Source: Streptomyces coryli
GTDB lineage: Bacteria > Actinomycetota > Actinomycetes > Streptomycetales > Streptomycetaceae
Direction of reading: 5' to 3'
Assembly: GCF_011044975.1 (NCBI RefSeq)
Contig: NZ_JAAKZV010000011.1
Location: forward strand, 1-64,000
DNA: 64,000 nucleotides
Part shown: positions 15,081 through 24,910 of the stretch, in pieces
How the letters are laid out: each line of letters starts with the position of its first letter
How positions within the stretch are numbered: position 1 is the first letter of the stretch
Made by a program: the position numbers and the translations under genes
Notes under the pieces: model-generated
Databases searched by the model: none
The model's input: only the letters and a program-made list of their open reading frames with translations
What the model was told of the DNA's origin: nothing

Positions 15081-16034
15081 TCACCGCGGCGGCGTCGCTC
15101 CGCGCACCCCGCACGTGGCCGCCGCCAGCCGGGTGCCCGCCTCCAGCGCCGCCTCCAGCGTCCCGGGGGTGAGCGTGTCCAGCCGCCCGCCGAGGGCTCC
15201 TTCGGTGTGCAGGGCGTGCAGCATGCCCGCCGTGAAGGCGTCGCCGGCGCCGACCGTGTCCACCACCGTCGTACGGGGCGCCGGCACCCGCAGCCGTACG
15301 CCGTCCAGCGAGGCGAAGGCGCCGTCGGGACCCTGCGTGATCACCACCAGCCGGGCCCCGAGCGCGTGCCACTCGTCCGCGGCCTCGGCCGGGGTCCTTC
15401 CCGGCGCCAGGTGCGCCAGGTCGTCGTCGCTGACCCGCAGGATGTCCGCCGCGTCGCACCACGCCGGCAGCCGCTCGCGGTAGCGCCGCGGATCGACCAG
15501 CAGGGGGCGGACGTTCGGGTCGACGCTCACCGTGGCGCGCTCGCGCACGTCGTACAGCAGTTGCTCCACCAGCCGGGCGCCCGGCTGCAGGACCAGCGCG
15601 AGCGAGCCGGTGTGCAGGCAGGACAGCCGCGCCGGCAGGCCGCCCCGCAGCTCCCCCGTCGTCCACTGCCAGTCCGCGGCCCCCTCGGCGTGGAAGCTGT
15701 ACACCGCCCGGCCCTCGGCATCGAGGTCGGCCACCGCGAGGGTGCTCGGCTCCGCCGCCTCCGGGCAGCCGGAGAGGTCGACGCCGGAGGCGGCCAGCCG
15801 CCCGCGGAAGAGACGGCCGAAGACGTCCCCCGACAGGCGGCCGAGGAAGCGGGTCGAACTGCCGAGACCGGCCAGCGCCGCCGCGGTGTTCGCGGGCCCG
15901 CCGCCCGCCATGACCTCCAGACTCAGACCGCTCCCGCCCCCGCCGCCCGGCGCGGGCGATACGGGCACAGCGAAGGCGTCGGCCACGCATTCGCCGAGGA
16001 CGACGAGCGGGCGGGCGGCGGTCGCGGTAGTCAT
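15081..16034 (-). CDS. PfkB-family sugar kinase, probable fructokinase
   Basis: A 317-residue ribokinase/PfkB-family kinase. The N-terminal GGGPANTAAALAGLG substrate-side signature and the C-terminal DTVGAGDAFTAG signature (anion hole and catalytic Asp) are both intact. It is 33 bp downstream of the exported GH32 gene on the same strand and divergent from a fructose-type importer, so it most likely phosphorylates fructose in the cytoplasm. GAAAGG sits 7 nt before the ATG. Other PfkB substrates cannot be excluded from sequence alone. Confidence 0.88.
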   Translation of the reverse strand: MTTATAARPLVVLGECVADAFAVPVSPAPGGGGGSGLSLEVMAGGGPANTAAALAGLGSSTRFLGRLSGDVFGRLFRGRLAASGVDLSGCPEAAEPSTLAVADLDAEGRAVYSFHAEGAADWQWTTGELRGGLPARLSCLHTGSLALVLQPGARLVEQLLYDVRERATVSVDPNVRPLLVDPRRYRERLPAWCDAADILRVSDDDLAHLAPGRTPAEAADEWHALGARLVVITQGPDGAFASLDGVRLRVPAPRTTVVDTVGAGDAFTAGMLHALHTEGALGGRLDTLTPGTLEAALEAGTRLAAATCGVRGATPPR

Positions 16035-16067
16035 GTCTGGGCCTTTCGGGGAGGTGTCGGGCAGTGG

Positions 16068-18095
16068 TTACGACCAGCTCGAGCCCAGCGGCGTCAGCTT
16101 CGCGCCGGTGAGCCGCAGGCTGCCGCCCGTAGCGGCGAATTCGACGCCGGTGGATTCGGCGTAGCGGGGGTACACGCGGGCCGTGAGCGTGGCGCCGTCG
16201 CCGGTGAAGACCTCCACCGACGAGCGGTCGACGAGGATGTCGAGGCGCAGCACTCCGTCCGCGTCCGGCTCGGCGTGGGTGGTGTACGTATCCCGGGTGC
16301 CGTAGCCGGAGCGGGTGGTGTCGAGGGTGAGGGTGCCGGAGGACTTCTCGTAACGCAGCTCGGTGGCCTCGGCCGGGGATGCGTGCAGCCGGACCTTGAC
16401 GACGTCGGCGCCGGTCCGCTTCAGGTCGATGCCGGCCTGCAGCCGGGCCGTGTCGCCGCGGCCGATCCGCCAGTCGCCGGTCACGGTCTTCGCCCCGACC
16501 CGCACCGGGTCGCCCTTCGCCAGCTTCGCCACCTCGGCGACCGGGCGGGCGCCGAGGCCGCCGTCCCGCCGCAGGAACAGTTCGCGGGTCACGGTCTGCG
16601 CGCCGGCCCAGCCGTTCACGCGGGTCGGCTCCTTGGCGCTCCAGTCGCTCATCCAGGCCGTCATCAGCTGCCGGCCGCGGTCGTCGGCGTAGACCTGCCC
16701 GGCATACGTGTCGCCGCCGCCGTCGAGCACGCCGCGCTTCTCGGCGGTGAACTTCTGCCCGTCGTACGTGCCGACCGCGTACTGCTGCACCGACTTTCCG
16801 CCCTCATTGACGGACGTCAGCAACACCCACTTGCCGCCCAGCCGGAACAGGGCCGGGCACTCCCACATCGCACCGTCCGTGCCGTCGCCGCCGGCCAGTA
16901 CTCCGCTGTACGACCAGTCCTTCAGGTCGTCGGAGGCGTAGAGATGGATCTTTCCCTTGCCGCCGTCGCCGGATCCGACGGCCAGCTTCCAGCGGTCGTC
17001 GGTGGGGTCGCGGAAGAGATACGGGTCTCGGAAGCCCGCGGCCGAACCGGGCGGCGGCTCGGCGATCACCGGATTCCCGTCGTACGGGGCGAAGTTGACG
17101 CCGTCCTTGCTGGTGGCGATCTCCACCGTCTCCGGGGTGGCCCCCGGATGCGCCGCGGTGTCGGTGAAGCGGGTGTACGCGACCGTGAGCATGCCGTCGT
17201 CGTCGACCGCGCTGCCGCTGAAGATGCCGGAGGCGTCGGCCGGGGTGGCCGGAGGCGGCGGCTTCAGCGCCACGGGCAGCTCGCGCCAGTGGACGGCGTC
17301 CGGGCTGTCGGCGTGCGCCCAGTGCATCGGGCCCCACTTGGGGGCGTCGGGATAGAACTGGCTGAACAGGTGGTGCCGGCCGCCGAACTGCACCAGCCCG
17401 TTGGGGTCGTTGATCCAGCCCTGGTACGGCGTGTAGTGGAACTGCGGGCGGAGCGGGTCGGCCGCGTAGTCGTGCGCGGCGGGCTGGCGGGCCTGACCGA
17501 GGGCGCGGAAGGTGAGGCCGTTGTCGTCCTTGGCCGGGTTTTCCGTACGGACGTCGTCGAGACTGATGTGCCCCCAGCCGCCCTTCTTGTCGTCCACCAC
17601 CTCGAGGTGGACCTGCTCGCCCGCCCATGAGGAGGTGTCCCAGAGGATGCGGACATACGCCTCGTCGTCCAGGCCTGTCTGGCGGGCCAGCACCTTGCCG
17701 TCGCGGTCGCGGACCAGGGCGACGTAAAGCTTCTCGGGGTCCCAGCCGCCGGCGACGAGGAAGCCGATGGCGCGGCCGGCGGTGAAGGGCGAGGACGCGA
17801 GCCTGCCGGTGGCGTCGTCGCCGGCGGCTGCGAAACCCCACAGGTGGCGGGCGCCGTGCTGGTTGAACGGGCCGCCCCAGTACTCCTTTTCGGCGCTGGC
17901 CGAGGCGTCCGAGAAGGCCGTGCCGGACTGGACGGTCCAGCCGGTCAGGTCGCCGGTCTCGAAGTCCGGGTTCTGCGGTCCGGTGGCCCGGGGCTTCGCC
18001 TCGGCGGCCGGGGCGAGCAGGGCGGCGAGGGCCGCGGCGGTCGCCAGCAGGGCGGGGGTTCTTCGGTGCAGTGCAGGTGCTTTCCAGCGACTCAT
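16068..18095 (-). CDS. exported GH32 levanase/inulinase-type fructan hydrolase
   Basis: A 675-residue secreted GH32 enzyme. A signal peptide (about residues 1-33, ending AEA) is followed by a beta-sandwich region of about 150 residues (PDFETGDLTGW...GHISLDDVR) resembling a carbohydrate-binding module. The catalytic domain then has intact WINDPNG (Asp230), FRDP (Asp357) and WECP (Glu412). It should release fructose from levan, inulin or sucrose outside the cell. I chose the ATG at 18095 because GGAAGG lies 8 nt upstream; the longer reading frame begins inside the operator. The fructokinase is downstream in the same operon. Confidence 0.9.
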   Translation of the reverse strand: MSRWKAPALHRRTPALLATAAALAALLAPAAEAKPRATGPQNPDFETGDLTGWTVQSGTAFSDASASAEKEYWGGPFNQHGARHLWGFAAAGDDATGRLASSPFTAGRAIGFLVAGGWDPEKLYVALVRDRDGKVLARQTGLDDEAYVRILWDTSSWAGEQVHLEVVDDKKGGWGHISLDDVRTENPAKDDNGLTFRALGQARQPAAHDYAADPLRPQFHYTPYQGWINDPNGLVQFGGRHHLFSQFYPDAPKWGPMHWAHADSPDAVHWRELPVALKPPPPATPADASGIFSGSAVDDDGMLTVAYTRFTDTAAHPGATPETVEIATSKDGVNFAPYDGNPVIAEPPPGSAAGFRDPYLFRDPTDDRWKLAVGSGDGGKGKIHLYASDDLKDWSYSGVLAGGDGTDGAMWECPALFRLGGKWVLLTSVNEGGKSVQQYAVGTYDGQKFTAEKRGVLDGGGDTYAGQVYADDRGRQLMTAWMSDWSAKEPTRVNGWAGAQTVTRELFLRRDGGLGARPVAEVAKLAKGDPVRVGAKTVTGDWRIGRGDTARLQAGIDLKRTGADVVKVRLHASPAEATELRYEKSSGTLTLDTTRSGYGTRDTYTTHAEPDADGVLRLDILVDRSSVEVFTGDGATLTARVYPRYAESTGVEFAATGGSLRLTGAKLTPLGSSWS

Positions 18096-18179
18096 CTGGA
18101 TGACCTTCCGTTGCCGACTCGTTACGAGTGGGGGGCATTGACGTTGCCCGCGGCGGAGTCCATCATCTCCGTCAATCGC

Positions 18180-18209
18180 TGTCAACGTTGACATATGTCA
18201 ACGATGACA
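18180..18209. promoter_or_regulatory. tandem LacI-type operators
   Basis: TGTCAACGTTGACA (18180-18193) is a perfect palindrome. Two bases later comes TGTCAACGATGACA (18196-18209), the same site with one changed base. They lie between the divergent GH32 gene (start 18095) and the binding-protein gene (start 18240). The LacI protein encoded at the end of the importer operon is the natural candidate to bind. Confidence 0.7.
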
Positions 18210-18239
18210 CCACCTCTGCCCGTACGGGAGCCGTCAGAC

Positions 18240-19262
18240 ATGAGCATCTTCCGCACCCGCACCACCCTCAGCAGATCAGCCGCCACCGCGGCCGCCGCCG
18301 CCCTCCTCGTCGCCGGACTCGCCGCCTGCGGCGAGGGTGCCCAGGGCTCCGGCGGCGACGGCGAGGTCAAGGTCGGCCTGATCACCAAGACCGACACCAA
18401 CCCGTTCTTCGTGAAGATGGCGCAGGGCGCCAAGCAGGCCGCGAAGGCCAACGGCGCCGAACTCTCCACCGCCGCGGGCAAGTTCGACGGCGACAACGAG
18501 GGCCAGGTCACCGCCATCGAGAACATGGTCGCGGCGGGCGTCGACGGCATCCTCATCACGCCCAACGACTCCAAGGCCATCGTCCCCGCCATCAAGGCCG
18601 CCCGCGCCAAGGGCGTCCTGGTCATCGCCCTGGACAGCCCCACCGAGCCGCGCGACGGCACCGACGCGCTCTTCGCCACCGACAACTTCAAGGCGGGCGA
18701 GCTGATCGGCGCGTACGCGAAGGCCCGGATGAAGGGCAAGCAGGCGCGGATCGCCACCCTCGACCTCGCGCCGGGCGTCGCGGTCGGGAAGCTGCGGCAC
18801 GACGGCTTCCTGAAGGGTTACGGGATCAAGGCGGGCGACAAGTCCATCGTCTGCTCCCAGGACACCCAGGGCGACCAGTCCAAGGGCCAGGCGGCGATGG
18901 AGAACTGCCTGCAGAAGGCCCCGGACATCAACGTCGTCTACACCATCAACGAGCCCGCGGCGCTGGGCGCGTACACCGCCCTGAAGGCGAAGGGCCGGGC
19001 CAAGGACACCCTCATCGTCTCGGTCGACGGCGGCTGCACGGGGGTCAAGAGCGTCAAGGCCGGGAAGATCGCGGCGACTTCGCAGCAGTACCCGCTGAAG
19101 ATGGCCGCCGACGGCGTGAAGGCCGTGGTCGAGCACGCCGAGGACGACAAGAAGGTCAGCGGCTACCACGACACGGGGGTCACTCTCGTGACCGACCACC
19201 CGGCAGCCGGCTCCGGCGCTGCGAAGGACTCCAAGTACGGGCTGGACAACTGCTGGGGCTGA
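18240..19262 (+). CDS. frcB: fructose-type ABC (CUT2) substrate-binding lipoprotein
   Basis: A 340-residue periplasmic-binding protein of the ribose/xylose/fructose class. The lipobox is LAAC (Cys30). The mature start GLITKTDTNPFFVKMAQGAK resembles rhizobial FrcB fructose-binding proteins. The ATG at 18240 has GGGAG 9 nt upstream; a start at 18195 lies inside the operator and is unlikely. Permease, ATPase and LacI genes follow, and levanase plus fructokinase are divergent, which supports fructose as ligand. The substrate is inferred from similarity I recognise and from context. Confidence 0.85.
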   Translation: MSIFRTRTTLSRSAATAAAAALLVAGLAACGEGAQGSGGDGEVKVGLITKTDTNPFFVKMAQGAKQAAKANGAELSTAAGKFDGDNEGQVTAIENMVAAGVDGILITPNDSKAIVPAIKAARAKGVLVIALDSPTEPRDGTDALFATDNFKAGELIGAYAKARMKGKQARIATLDLAPGVAVGKLRHDGFLKGYGIKAGDKSIVCSQDTQGDQSKGQAAMENCLQKAPDINVVYTINEPAALGAYTALKAKGRAKDTLIVSVDGGCTGVKSVKAGKIAATSQQYPLKMAADGVKAVVEHAEDDKKVSGYHDTGVTLVTDHPAAGSGAAKDSKYGLDNCWG

Positions 19263-19312
19263 GCCCGCAGCGCACCGATGACCACCGCACGTATCCAAGG
19301 AGAAACCAGTAC

Positions 19313-20343
19313 ATGAGCACGACCGCAGCACCGCCCAATGCCTCACCCCCAGCCCGTAATGCCCATACCGCCGAACCCACCGGCGCCACCGCCGCATTGC
19401 GCCGCTTCGCCGCCACCCCCACCGCCGGGCCCGCCGTCGCGCTGCTGGTCGCCGGGCTCTTCTTCACCCTCCAGTCCGACCGCTTCCTCTCCGGCGGCAA
19501 TCTCGCCCTCGTCATCCAGCAGGTCATGGTCGTCGGCACCCTCGCACTCGGCCAGACCCTCATCATCCTGACCGCCGGCATCGACCTGTCCTGCGGCGCG
19601 ATCATGGCCTTCGGCGGCATCGTCATGGCCAAGCTCGCCGCCGACGGGACGCTGCCCCCGCTCGTCGCCATCGCCGCCGGCATCGGCGTCTGCACGCTCT
19701 TCGGCGCGGCGAACGGCGCGCTGGTGACCTTCGTCCGGCTGCCGCCCTTCATCGTGACGCTCGGCATGCTCAACATCGCCTTCGCGCTCACCCACATCTA
19801 CTCCGACGAGCAGACCGTCACCGACCTCCCGGGCGCGCTGACCTGGCTCGGCGAGACCTTCCCGATGGGCCGCACCGATATCTCGTACGGGTCCGTCCTC
19901 ACCATCGCGCTCTTCCTCTTCTTCGCGTACGTCCTCGGGCAGACCGCCTGGGGCAAGCATGTCTACGCGCTGGGCAACAGCCCGGAGGTCGCCCGCCTCA
20001 CCGGCATCCGCACCACCCGCCTGAGGCTGGCCGTCTTCACCGTCGCCGGCTTCATCTACGGCATCGCCGCCCTGCTGCTCGTCTCCCGCACCGGCGTCGG
20101 CGACCCGAAGGCCGGGCAGACCGACAACCTCGACTCGATCACCGCGGTCGTTCTCGGCGGCACCAGCCTCTTCGGCGGCCGCGGCCTCGTCCTCGGCACC
20201 CTGCTCGGGGCGCTCATCGTCGGCGTCTTCCGCAACGGACTGCAGCTGATGGGCGTCGGCTCCATCTACCAGACGCTGATCACCGGCGGGCTCGTGATCA
20301 TCGCCGTCACCGTCGACCAGATCTCCCGCCGGAGGACGCGCTG

Positions 20344-20344
<1 letters not shown>
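19313..20344 (+). CDS. frcC: fructose-type ABC (CUT2) permease
   Basis: A 343-residue RbsC/FrcC-family permease. A cytoplasmic N-terminus of about 40 residues precedes eight to ten predicted membrane segments. Family signatures include ILTAGIDLSCGAIMAFGG and the C-terminal VVLGGTSLFGGRG. AAGGAGA lies 9 nt before the ATG at 19313. Its stop overlaps the ATPase start (TGATG), showing translational coupling. Confidence 0.9.
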
Positions 20345-21122
<778 letters not shown>

Positions 21123-21126
<4 letters not shown>

Positions 21127-22154
21127 CCACCATGGCCCACGACGCCCGCCGCCGCCCCACGCTCGCCGACGTGGCCGCGCGGGTCGGCGTGAGCGCCAAG
21201 ACCGTCTCGCGCGTGCTCAACGAGGACGGGCCGTCCTCGGCCGCGACCCGCGAGAAGGTGCTGAAGGCGGTCGCCGAGCTCGGCTTCCAGCCGAATCTGA
21301 TGGCCCGCAACATGCGGGTCGGCAACCGCGACTCGACGATCGGTCTGATCGTCCCGGAGATCGGCAACCCGTTCTTCGGGACGGTCGCCGGCGGCATCGA
21401 GGAGGCGGTGCGCGAGCGCGGCCTCACCCTGCTGCTCGGCTCCTCGGACGAGACCGTGGCGCAGGAGCACGCGCTCGTCTCCACCTTCCTCGCCCGCCGG
21501 GTCTCCGGGCTCATGGTGGTCCCGGCCAGCGGCGGCGACCACCGCTATCTGCGCCGGGAGCGGGCCGACGGGCTGCCGCTGATCTTCCTCGACCGGCCGG
21601 CCTCGGGTCTTGCCGCGGACTGCGTGGTCAGCGCCAACGCCGAGGGCGCGCAGCTCGGCACCGGGCATCTCATCGCCCACGGCCACCGCCGGATCGCCTT
21701 CATCGGCGACCGCCCGGCCGGCCTCTACACCCGCAAGCAGCGGCTGCGCGGCTACCGCGAGGCGCTGGCGGCGGCCGGGCTGCCGTACGACCGGGCGCTG
21801 GTCGTGGACGCCCACGACCCGATGGCGGCGGACACCGCGGTGCGCCGGCTGCTGGCCCTGCCGGACCCGCCGACCGCGCTCTTCACCGCGAACAACTTCG
21901 CCTCCCAGGGCGCCGTCTCCGCCCTGTCCGAGGCCGGCCGCCGGGACCTCGCGGTCGTCGGCTTCGACGATCTGCCGCTGGCCGGCGCGCTCCGGCCGGG
22001 GCTGACCGTGGTCGCCCAGGACCCGGCCGCGATCGGCCGGGCGGCGGCGGAGGTGGCACTCGCGCGGCTCGACGGGGACCGCTCCGGGGCCCGTACGACC
22101 ACGCTGCCGGTGAAGCTCATCGAGCGCGGGTCCGGCGAGTTGCCGCCGATTTAG
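21123..22154 (+). CDS. LacI-family regulator of the fructose importer operon
   Basis: A 343-residue LacI/GalR repressor. The helix-turn-helix (LADVAARVGVSAKTVSRVLN, about residues 14-33) is followed by a hinge and effector domain. The ATG at 21123 overlaps the ATPase stop (ATGA); an alternative ATG is at 21132. As the last gene of the frcBCA operon it is probably induced together with it and acts at the tandem palindromes at 18180-18209, also controlling the divergent levanase-fructokinase pair. Confidence 0.92.
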
Positions 22155-22185
22155 CGGAATCAGGCATTCCGTACATCCTTCCGTA

Positions 22186-22197
22186 ACCCACGTGGGT
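22186..22197. promoter_or_regulatory. 12-bp palindrome upstream of the exopolysaccharide genes
   Basis: ACCCACGTGGGT is a perfect inverted repeat in the gap between the LacI gene and the sugar transferase gene. It could be an operator of an unknown regulator. No flanking stem or T-tract suggests a terminator. Confidence 0.35.
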
Positions 22198-22266
22198 CCT
22201 ACCTCCTGGACATGAGCACGCTCTCAGTCCAACCGGTGTGAACCAGACAACAACGGGGGGTCTCCT

Positions 22267-22332
22267 ATGTGCAAACACAAGCGAAATTACGGGACTTCGC
22301 TTATGGTTCCCGGCATTACGGTGCAGCGCTGA
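22267..22332 (+). other. possible 21-codon leader ORF before the sugar transferase
   Basis: An ATG at 22267 lies 6 nt after a GGGGGG tract (22255-22260) and opens a 21-codon frame ending in TGA at 22330-22332. Codon use is unlike the neighbours (AAA, AAT, CTT, ATT). A GTG at 22269 in another frame with the same site would extend the sugar transferase upstream and include a TTA codon (22287-22289), but those codons also look non-coding. The gap may be a regulatory leader. Confidence 0.35.
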
Positions 22333-22382
22333 CTGGGGAGGCAGGCTGCACCGATCGTTGTCGCGATGTACCTGGGGGGAAC

Positions 22383-23867
22383 ATGCGGCGTATCGGAGCT
22401 GCCGATACGGAAGTCATAGATCCGAGTCCGCGCAGACGCAGACGGGTGTCCCGCGCTACGCGCGTCGGCGACAAGCCCCGGTGGTATTTCCCGGGGGCGC
22501 TGGCCGTCGGGGTGGCCGGGGTCGCGGTGCCGGTGCTGCTGCTGTTCTGGCTGACCGGGCAACCGCGGCCGGTGGCCTGCGCGTTGACCGGTACCGCGCT
22601 GTGGCTGGCGGTGCAGGCCGGGCAGCGGCGCTTCGACTCCCGGCTGATCGGTGAGTCGCGCTCGGTGCTGGCCACCGTGCAGGACTGGCTGATCCTGCTC
22701 GGGCTGCTGGCGCTCGCCAGGACCGCCACCGGCGAGCACTCCGACCCGATCGTGGCGCTGCTGGCGCTGCTGCCGGCGCTGGTGGTGACGGCCGCGTACC
22801 GGATGACCGTGCACGTGCACCTCCAAGCGTCCCGCCGGGCGGCCTACGCCGTGCGCCGGGTGCTGGTGGTCGGGGAGCCGGGCGCGGCGGACGCCGTCGT
22901 CGGGCACCTGGCGTCCCGTACCGACCACGCCTATGTGGTCGTCGGCGTGGTGCCGGTCGGCGACGCCGCCAACGGCAGCGGCGCGCCCGAGGCCGCGCGG
23001 CTCGGCGCCGTCCCGCCCGGGGCGCCGCGCTGGGATGCCGACGCCGTGCTGGGCGCGGCCGTCGAGCACGCCGCCGAGCTGGTGCTCGTCGTGCCCGGGC
23101 CGCTGCTGTCCGGGGCCCGGCTGCGCAGCCTGGCCTGGTCGGTGCACGAGTCCGGGCTGCCGATGGCGGTGCTGCCCGGCGTGACCGAGGTGGCCCAGCG
23201 GCGGATGCGGCTGTCCGTGGCGGCAGGCCTCGCGGTTTTGCACATAGCGCCGCCGCTGCGGCGCGGCGCCCAGGTCGCGCTGAAGTCCGCGCTCGACCGG
23301 ATCGGCGCGGCGGTCGGACTGGCCGCGCTGGCACCGCTCTTCGCGGTCCTCGCGGTGGCGATACGGACCGGGTCGACCGGCCCCGTCTTCCACCGGCAGC
23401 AGCGCCTCGGGCGGGACGGCGAGCCGTTCACGATGTGGAAGTTCCGCACCATGGTCGTCGACGCGGAGGCCCGGAAGGCCGAGCTGGCGGCGGTCAACGA
23501 GCACGAGGGCCCGCTGTTCAAGATGCGCAAGGACCCGCGGGTGACGCGGGTCGGCTCGCTGCTGCGCCGCACCTCGCTCGACGAACTCCCGCAGCTGATC
23601 AATGTGTTGCGCGGCGAGATGTCCCTGGTCGGCCCGCGGCCGCCGCTGCCCGAGGAGGCCGAGCGTTACGACGAGGTCGAGGCGCGGCGGCTCGCCGTGA
23701 AGCCGGGGATGACGGGGCTGTGGCAGGTCAGCGGGCGCTCCGACCTGTCGTGGGACGAGACGGTGGCGCTGGATCTGCAGTACGTGGAGAACTGGTCGCT
23801 CACGTACGACGTGGACGTCATGGCCAGGACCGTCAAGGCCGTGGTGGACGGGCGGGGAGCATATTGA
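22383..23867 (+). CDS. polyprenyl-phosphate sugar-1-phosphate transferase (priming glycosyltransferase)
   Basis: A 494-residue integral membrane enzyme that starts exopolysaccharide repeat units by moving a sugar-1-phosphate from a nucleotide sugar to undecaprenyl phosphate. N-terminal hydrophobic segments precede a CoA-binding-like central region. The C-terminal bacterial sugar transferase domain (about residues 300-494) shows MWKFRTM, RVGSLLRRTSLDELPQL and SLVGPRPPLP, then KPGMTGLWQVSGR. I chose the ATG at 22383 because codons upstream do not look coding, though its GGGGGGA tract is only 2-3 nt away. A GTG at 22269 is the alternative. It opens the polysaccharide cluster. Confidence 0.88.
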   Translation: MRRIGAADTEVIDPSPRRRRRVSRATRVGDKPRWYFPGALAVGVAGVAVPVLLLFWLTGQPRPVACALTGTALWLAVQAGQRRFDSRLIGESRSVLATVQDWLILLGLLALARTATGEHSDPIVALLALLPALVVTAAYRMTVHVHLQASRRAAYAVRRVLVVGEPGAADAVVGHLASRTDHAYVVVGVVPVGDAANGSGAPEAARLGAVPPGAPRWDADAVLGAAVEHAAELVLVVPGPLLSGARLRSLAWSVHESGLPMAVLPGVTEVAQRRMRLSVAAGLAVLHIAPPLRRGAQVALKSALDRIGAAVGLAALAPLFAVLAVAIRTGSTGPVFHRQQRLGRDGEPFTMWKFRTMVVDAEARKAELAAVNEHEGPLFKMRKDPRVTRVGSLLRRTSLDELPQLINVLRGEMSLVGPRPPLPEEAERYDEVEARRLAVKPGMTGLWQVSGRSDLSWDETVALDLQYVENWSLTYDVDVMARTVKAVVDGRGAY

Positions 23868-23899
23868 GCGCCGCCGCCCGCCGCCCCGCCCGCCACCGG

Positions 23900-24865
23900 T
23901 CAGCCCTTGGTGCGCCACTCCTCGTATACGGCCGCGATGCCCTCGCGCAGCGGGATCTGCGGCTTCCAGCCCAGGGCCGTCATCCGCGATACGTCCAGCA
24001 GCTTGCGCGGGGTGCCGTCCGGCTTGCTCATGTCCCAGGCGAGCTCGCCGTCGTAGCCGACGACGCCGGCCACCGTCTCCGCGAGCTCGCGGATCGTCAG
24101 GTCGTCGCCGCAGCCGACGTTGACAGGACCGTCCCCGTCGTAGTGGCGGAGCAGCACCTCGCAGGCCGACGCCAGGTCGTCCACGTGCAGGAACTCGCGG
24201 CGCGGAGTGCCGCTGCCCCACAGGGTGACCTCCGGCGCGCCGGCCTCCTTCGCCTCGTGGAAGCGGCGGATCAGGGCCGGCAGCACATGCGAGGTCTCCA
24301 GGTCGAAGTTGTCGCCGGGCCCGTAGAGATTGGTCGGCATCGCCGAGACGTACGACGCCCCGAACTGGCGGCGGTACGACTGCACCTGCACGATGCCGGC
24401 GATCTTGGCCAGCGCATACGGCTCATTGGTCGGCTCCAGCTCCCCCGTCAGCAGCGACTCCTCGCGGATCGGCTGCTCGGCGAGCTTGGGATAAATGCAG
24501 GACGAGCCAAGGAAGAGCAGCCGCCGCACGCCCGCGGCGTGCGCGCCCGCGATGACGCTGAGCTGGATGCGCAGATTGTCCTCGAGGAACTGCACCGGAT
24601 AGGTGCTGTTCGCCATGATCCCGCCGACCTTCGCCGCGGCCAGCACCACCGCGTCCGGGCGGGCGGCGGCCAGATAGGCCGCCGTCGCCGCCGCGTCCCG
24701 CAGGTCCAGCTCCGCCCGCGTGCGGGTCAGCACGTCATAGCCATCCGCCGTCAGCCGGCGGGTCACCGCGGACCCGACCAGGCCGCGGTGGCCGGCGACG
24801 AAGACGGAGGCGGGGGGCGGCAGTAGGTCGTTCTCGGCAGTCGGGGCCGTCGCATCGGTCGTCAT
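23900..24865 (-). CDS. fcl: GDP-L-fucose synthase
   Basis: A 321-residue extended-SDR enzyme that epimerises and reduces GDP-4-keto-6-deoxy-D-mannose to GDP-L-fucose with NADPH. The nucleotide motif VFVAGHRGLVGSA (about residues 20-32), the catalytic SSCIYPK and the YALAK (YxxxK) pair match the WcaG/Fcl family. It is convergent with the priming transferase and divergent from gmd, which makes its substrate, across a 45-bp gap. Confidence 0.93.
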   Translation of the reverse strand: MTTDATAPTAENDLLPPPASVFVAGHRGLVGSAVTRRLTADGYDVLTRTRAELDLRDAAATAAYLAAARPDAVVLAAAKVGGIMANSTYPVQFLEDNLRIQLSVIAGAHAAGVRRLLFLGSSCIYPKLAEQPIREESLLTGELEPTNEPYALAKIAGIVQVQSYRRQFGASYVSAMPTNLYGPGDNFDLETSHVLPALIRRFHEAKEAGAPEVTLWGSGTPRREFLHVDDLASACEVLLRHYDGDGPVNVGCGDDLTIRELAETVAGVVGYDGELAWDMSKPDGTPRKLLDVSRMTALGWKPQIPLREGIAAVYEEWRTKG

Positions 24866-24910
24866 GGCAGCAAACCTAGTTCATAACCATTCTTTTAGGG
24901 AGAAATCTCC

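Noticed and set aside
18195-18239. Upstream ATG extending FrcB by 15 residues
   Set aside because: It lies inside the tandem operator and lacks a ribosome site; the ATG at 18240 has GGGAG at good spacing and a proper signal peptide.
22287-24221. Long minus-strand open frame opposite the sugar transferase
   Set aside because: It is the GC-rich shadow of the plus-strand gene and of fcl, is Arg/Gly/His-rich and has no recognisable domain.
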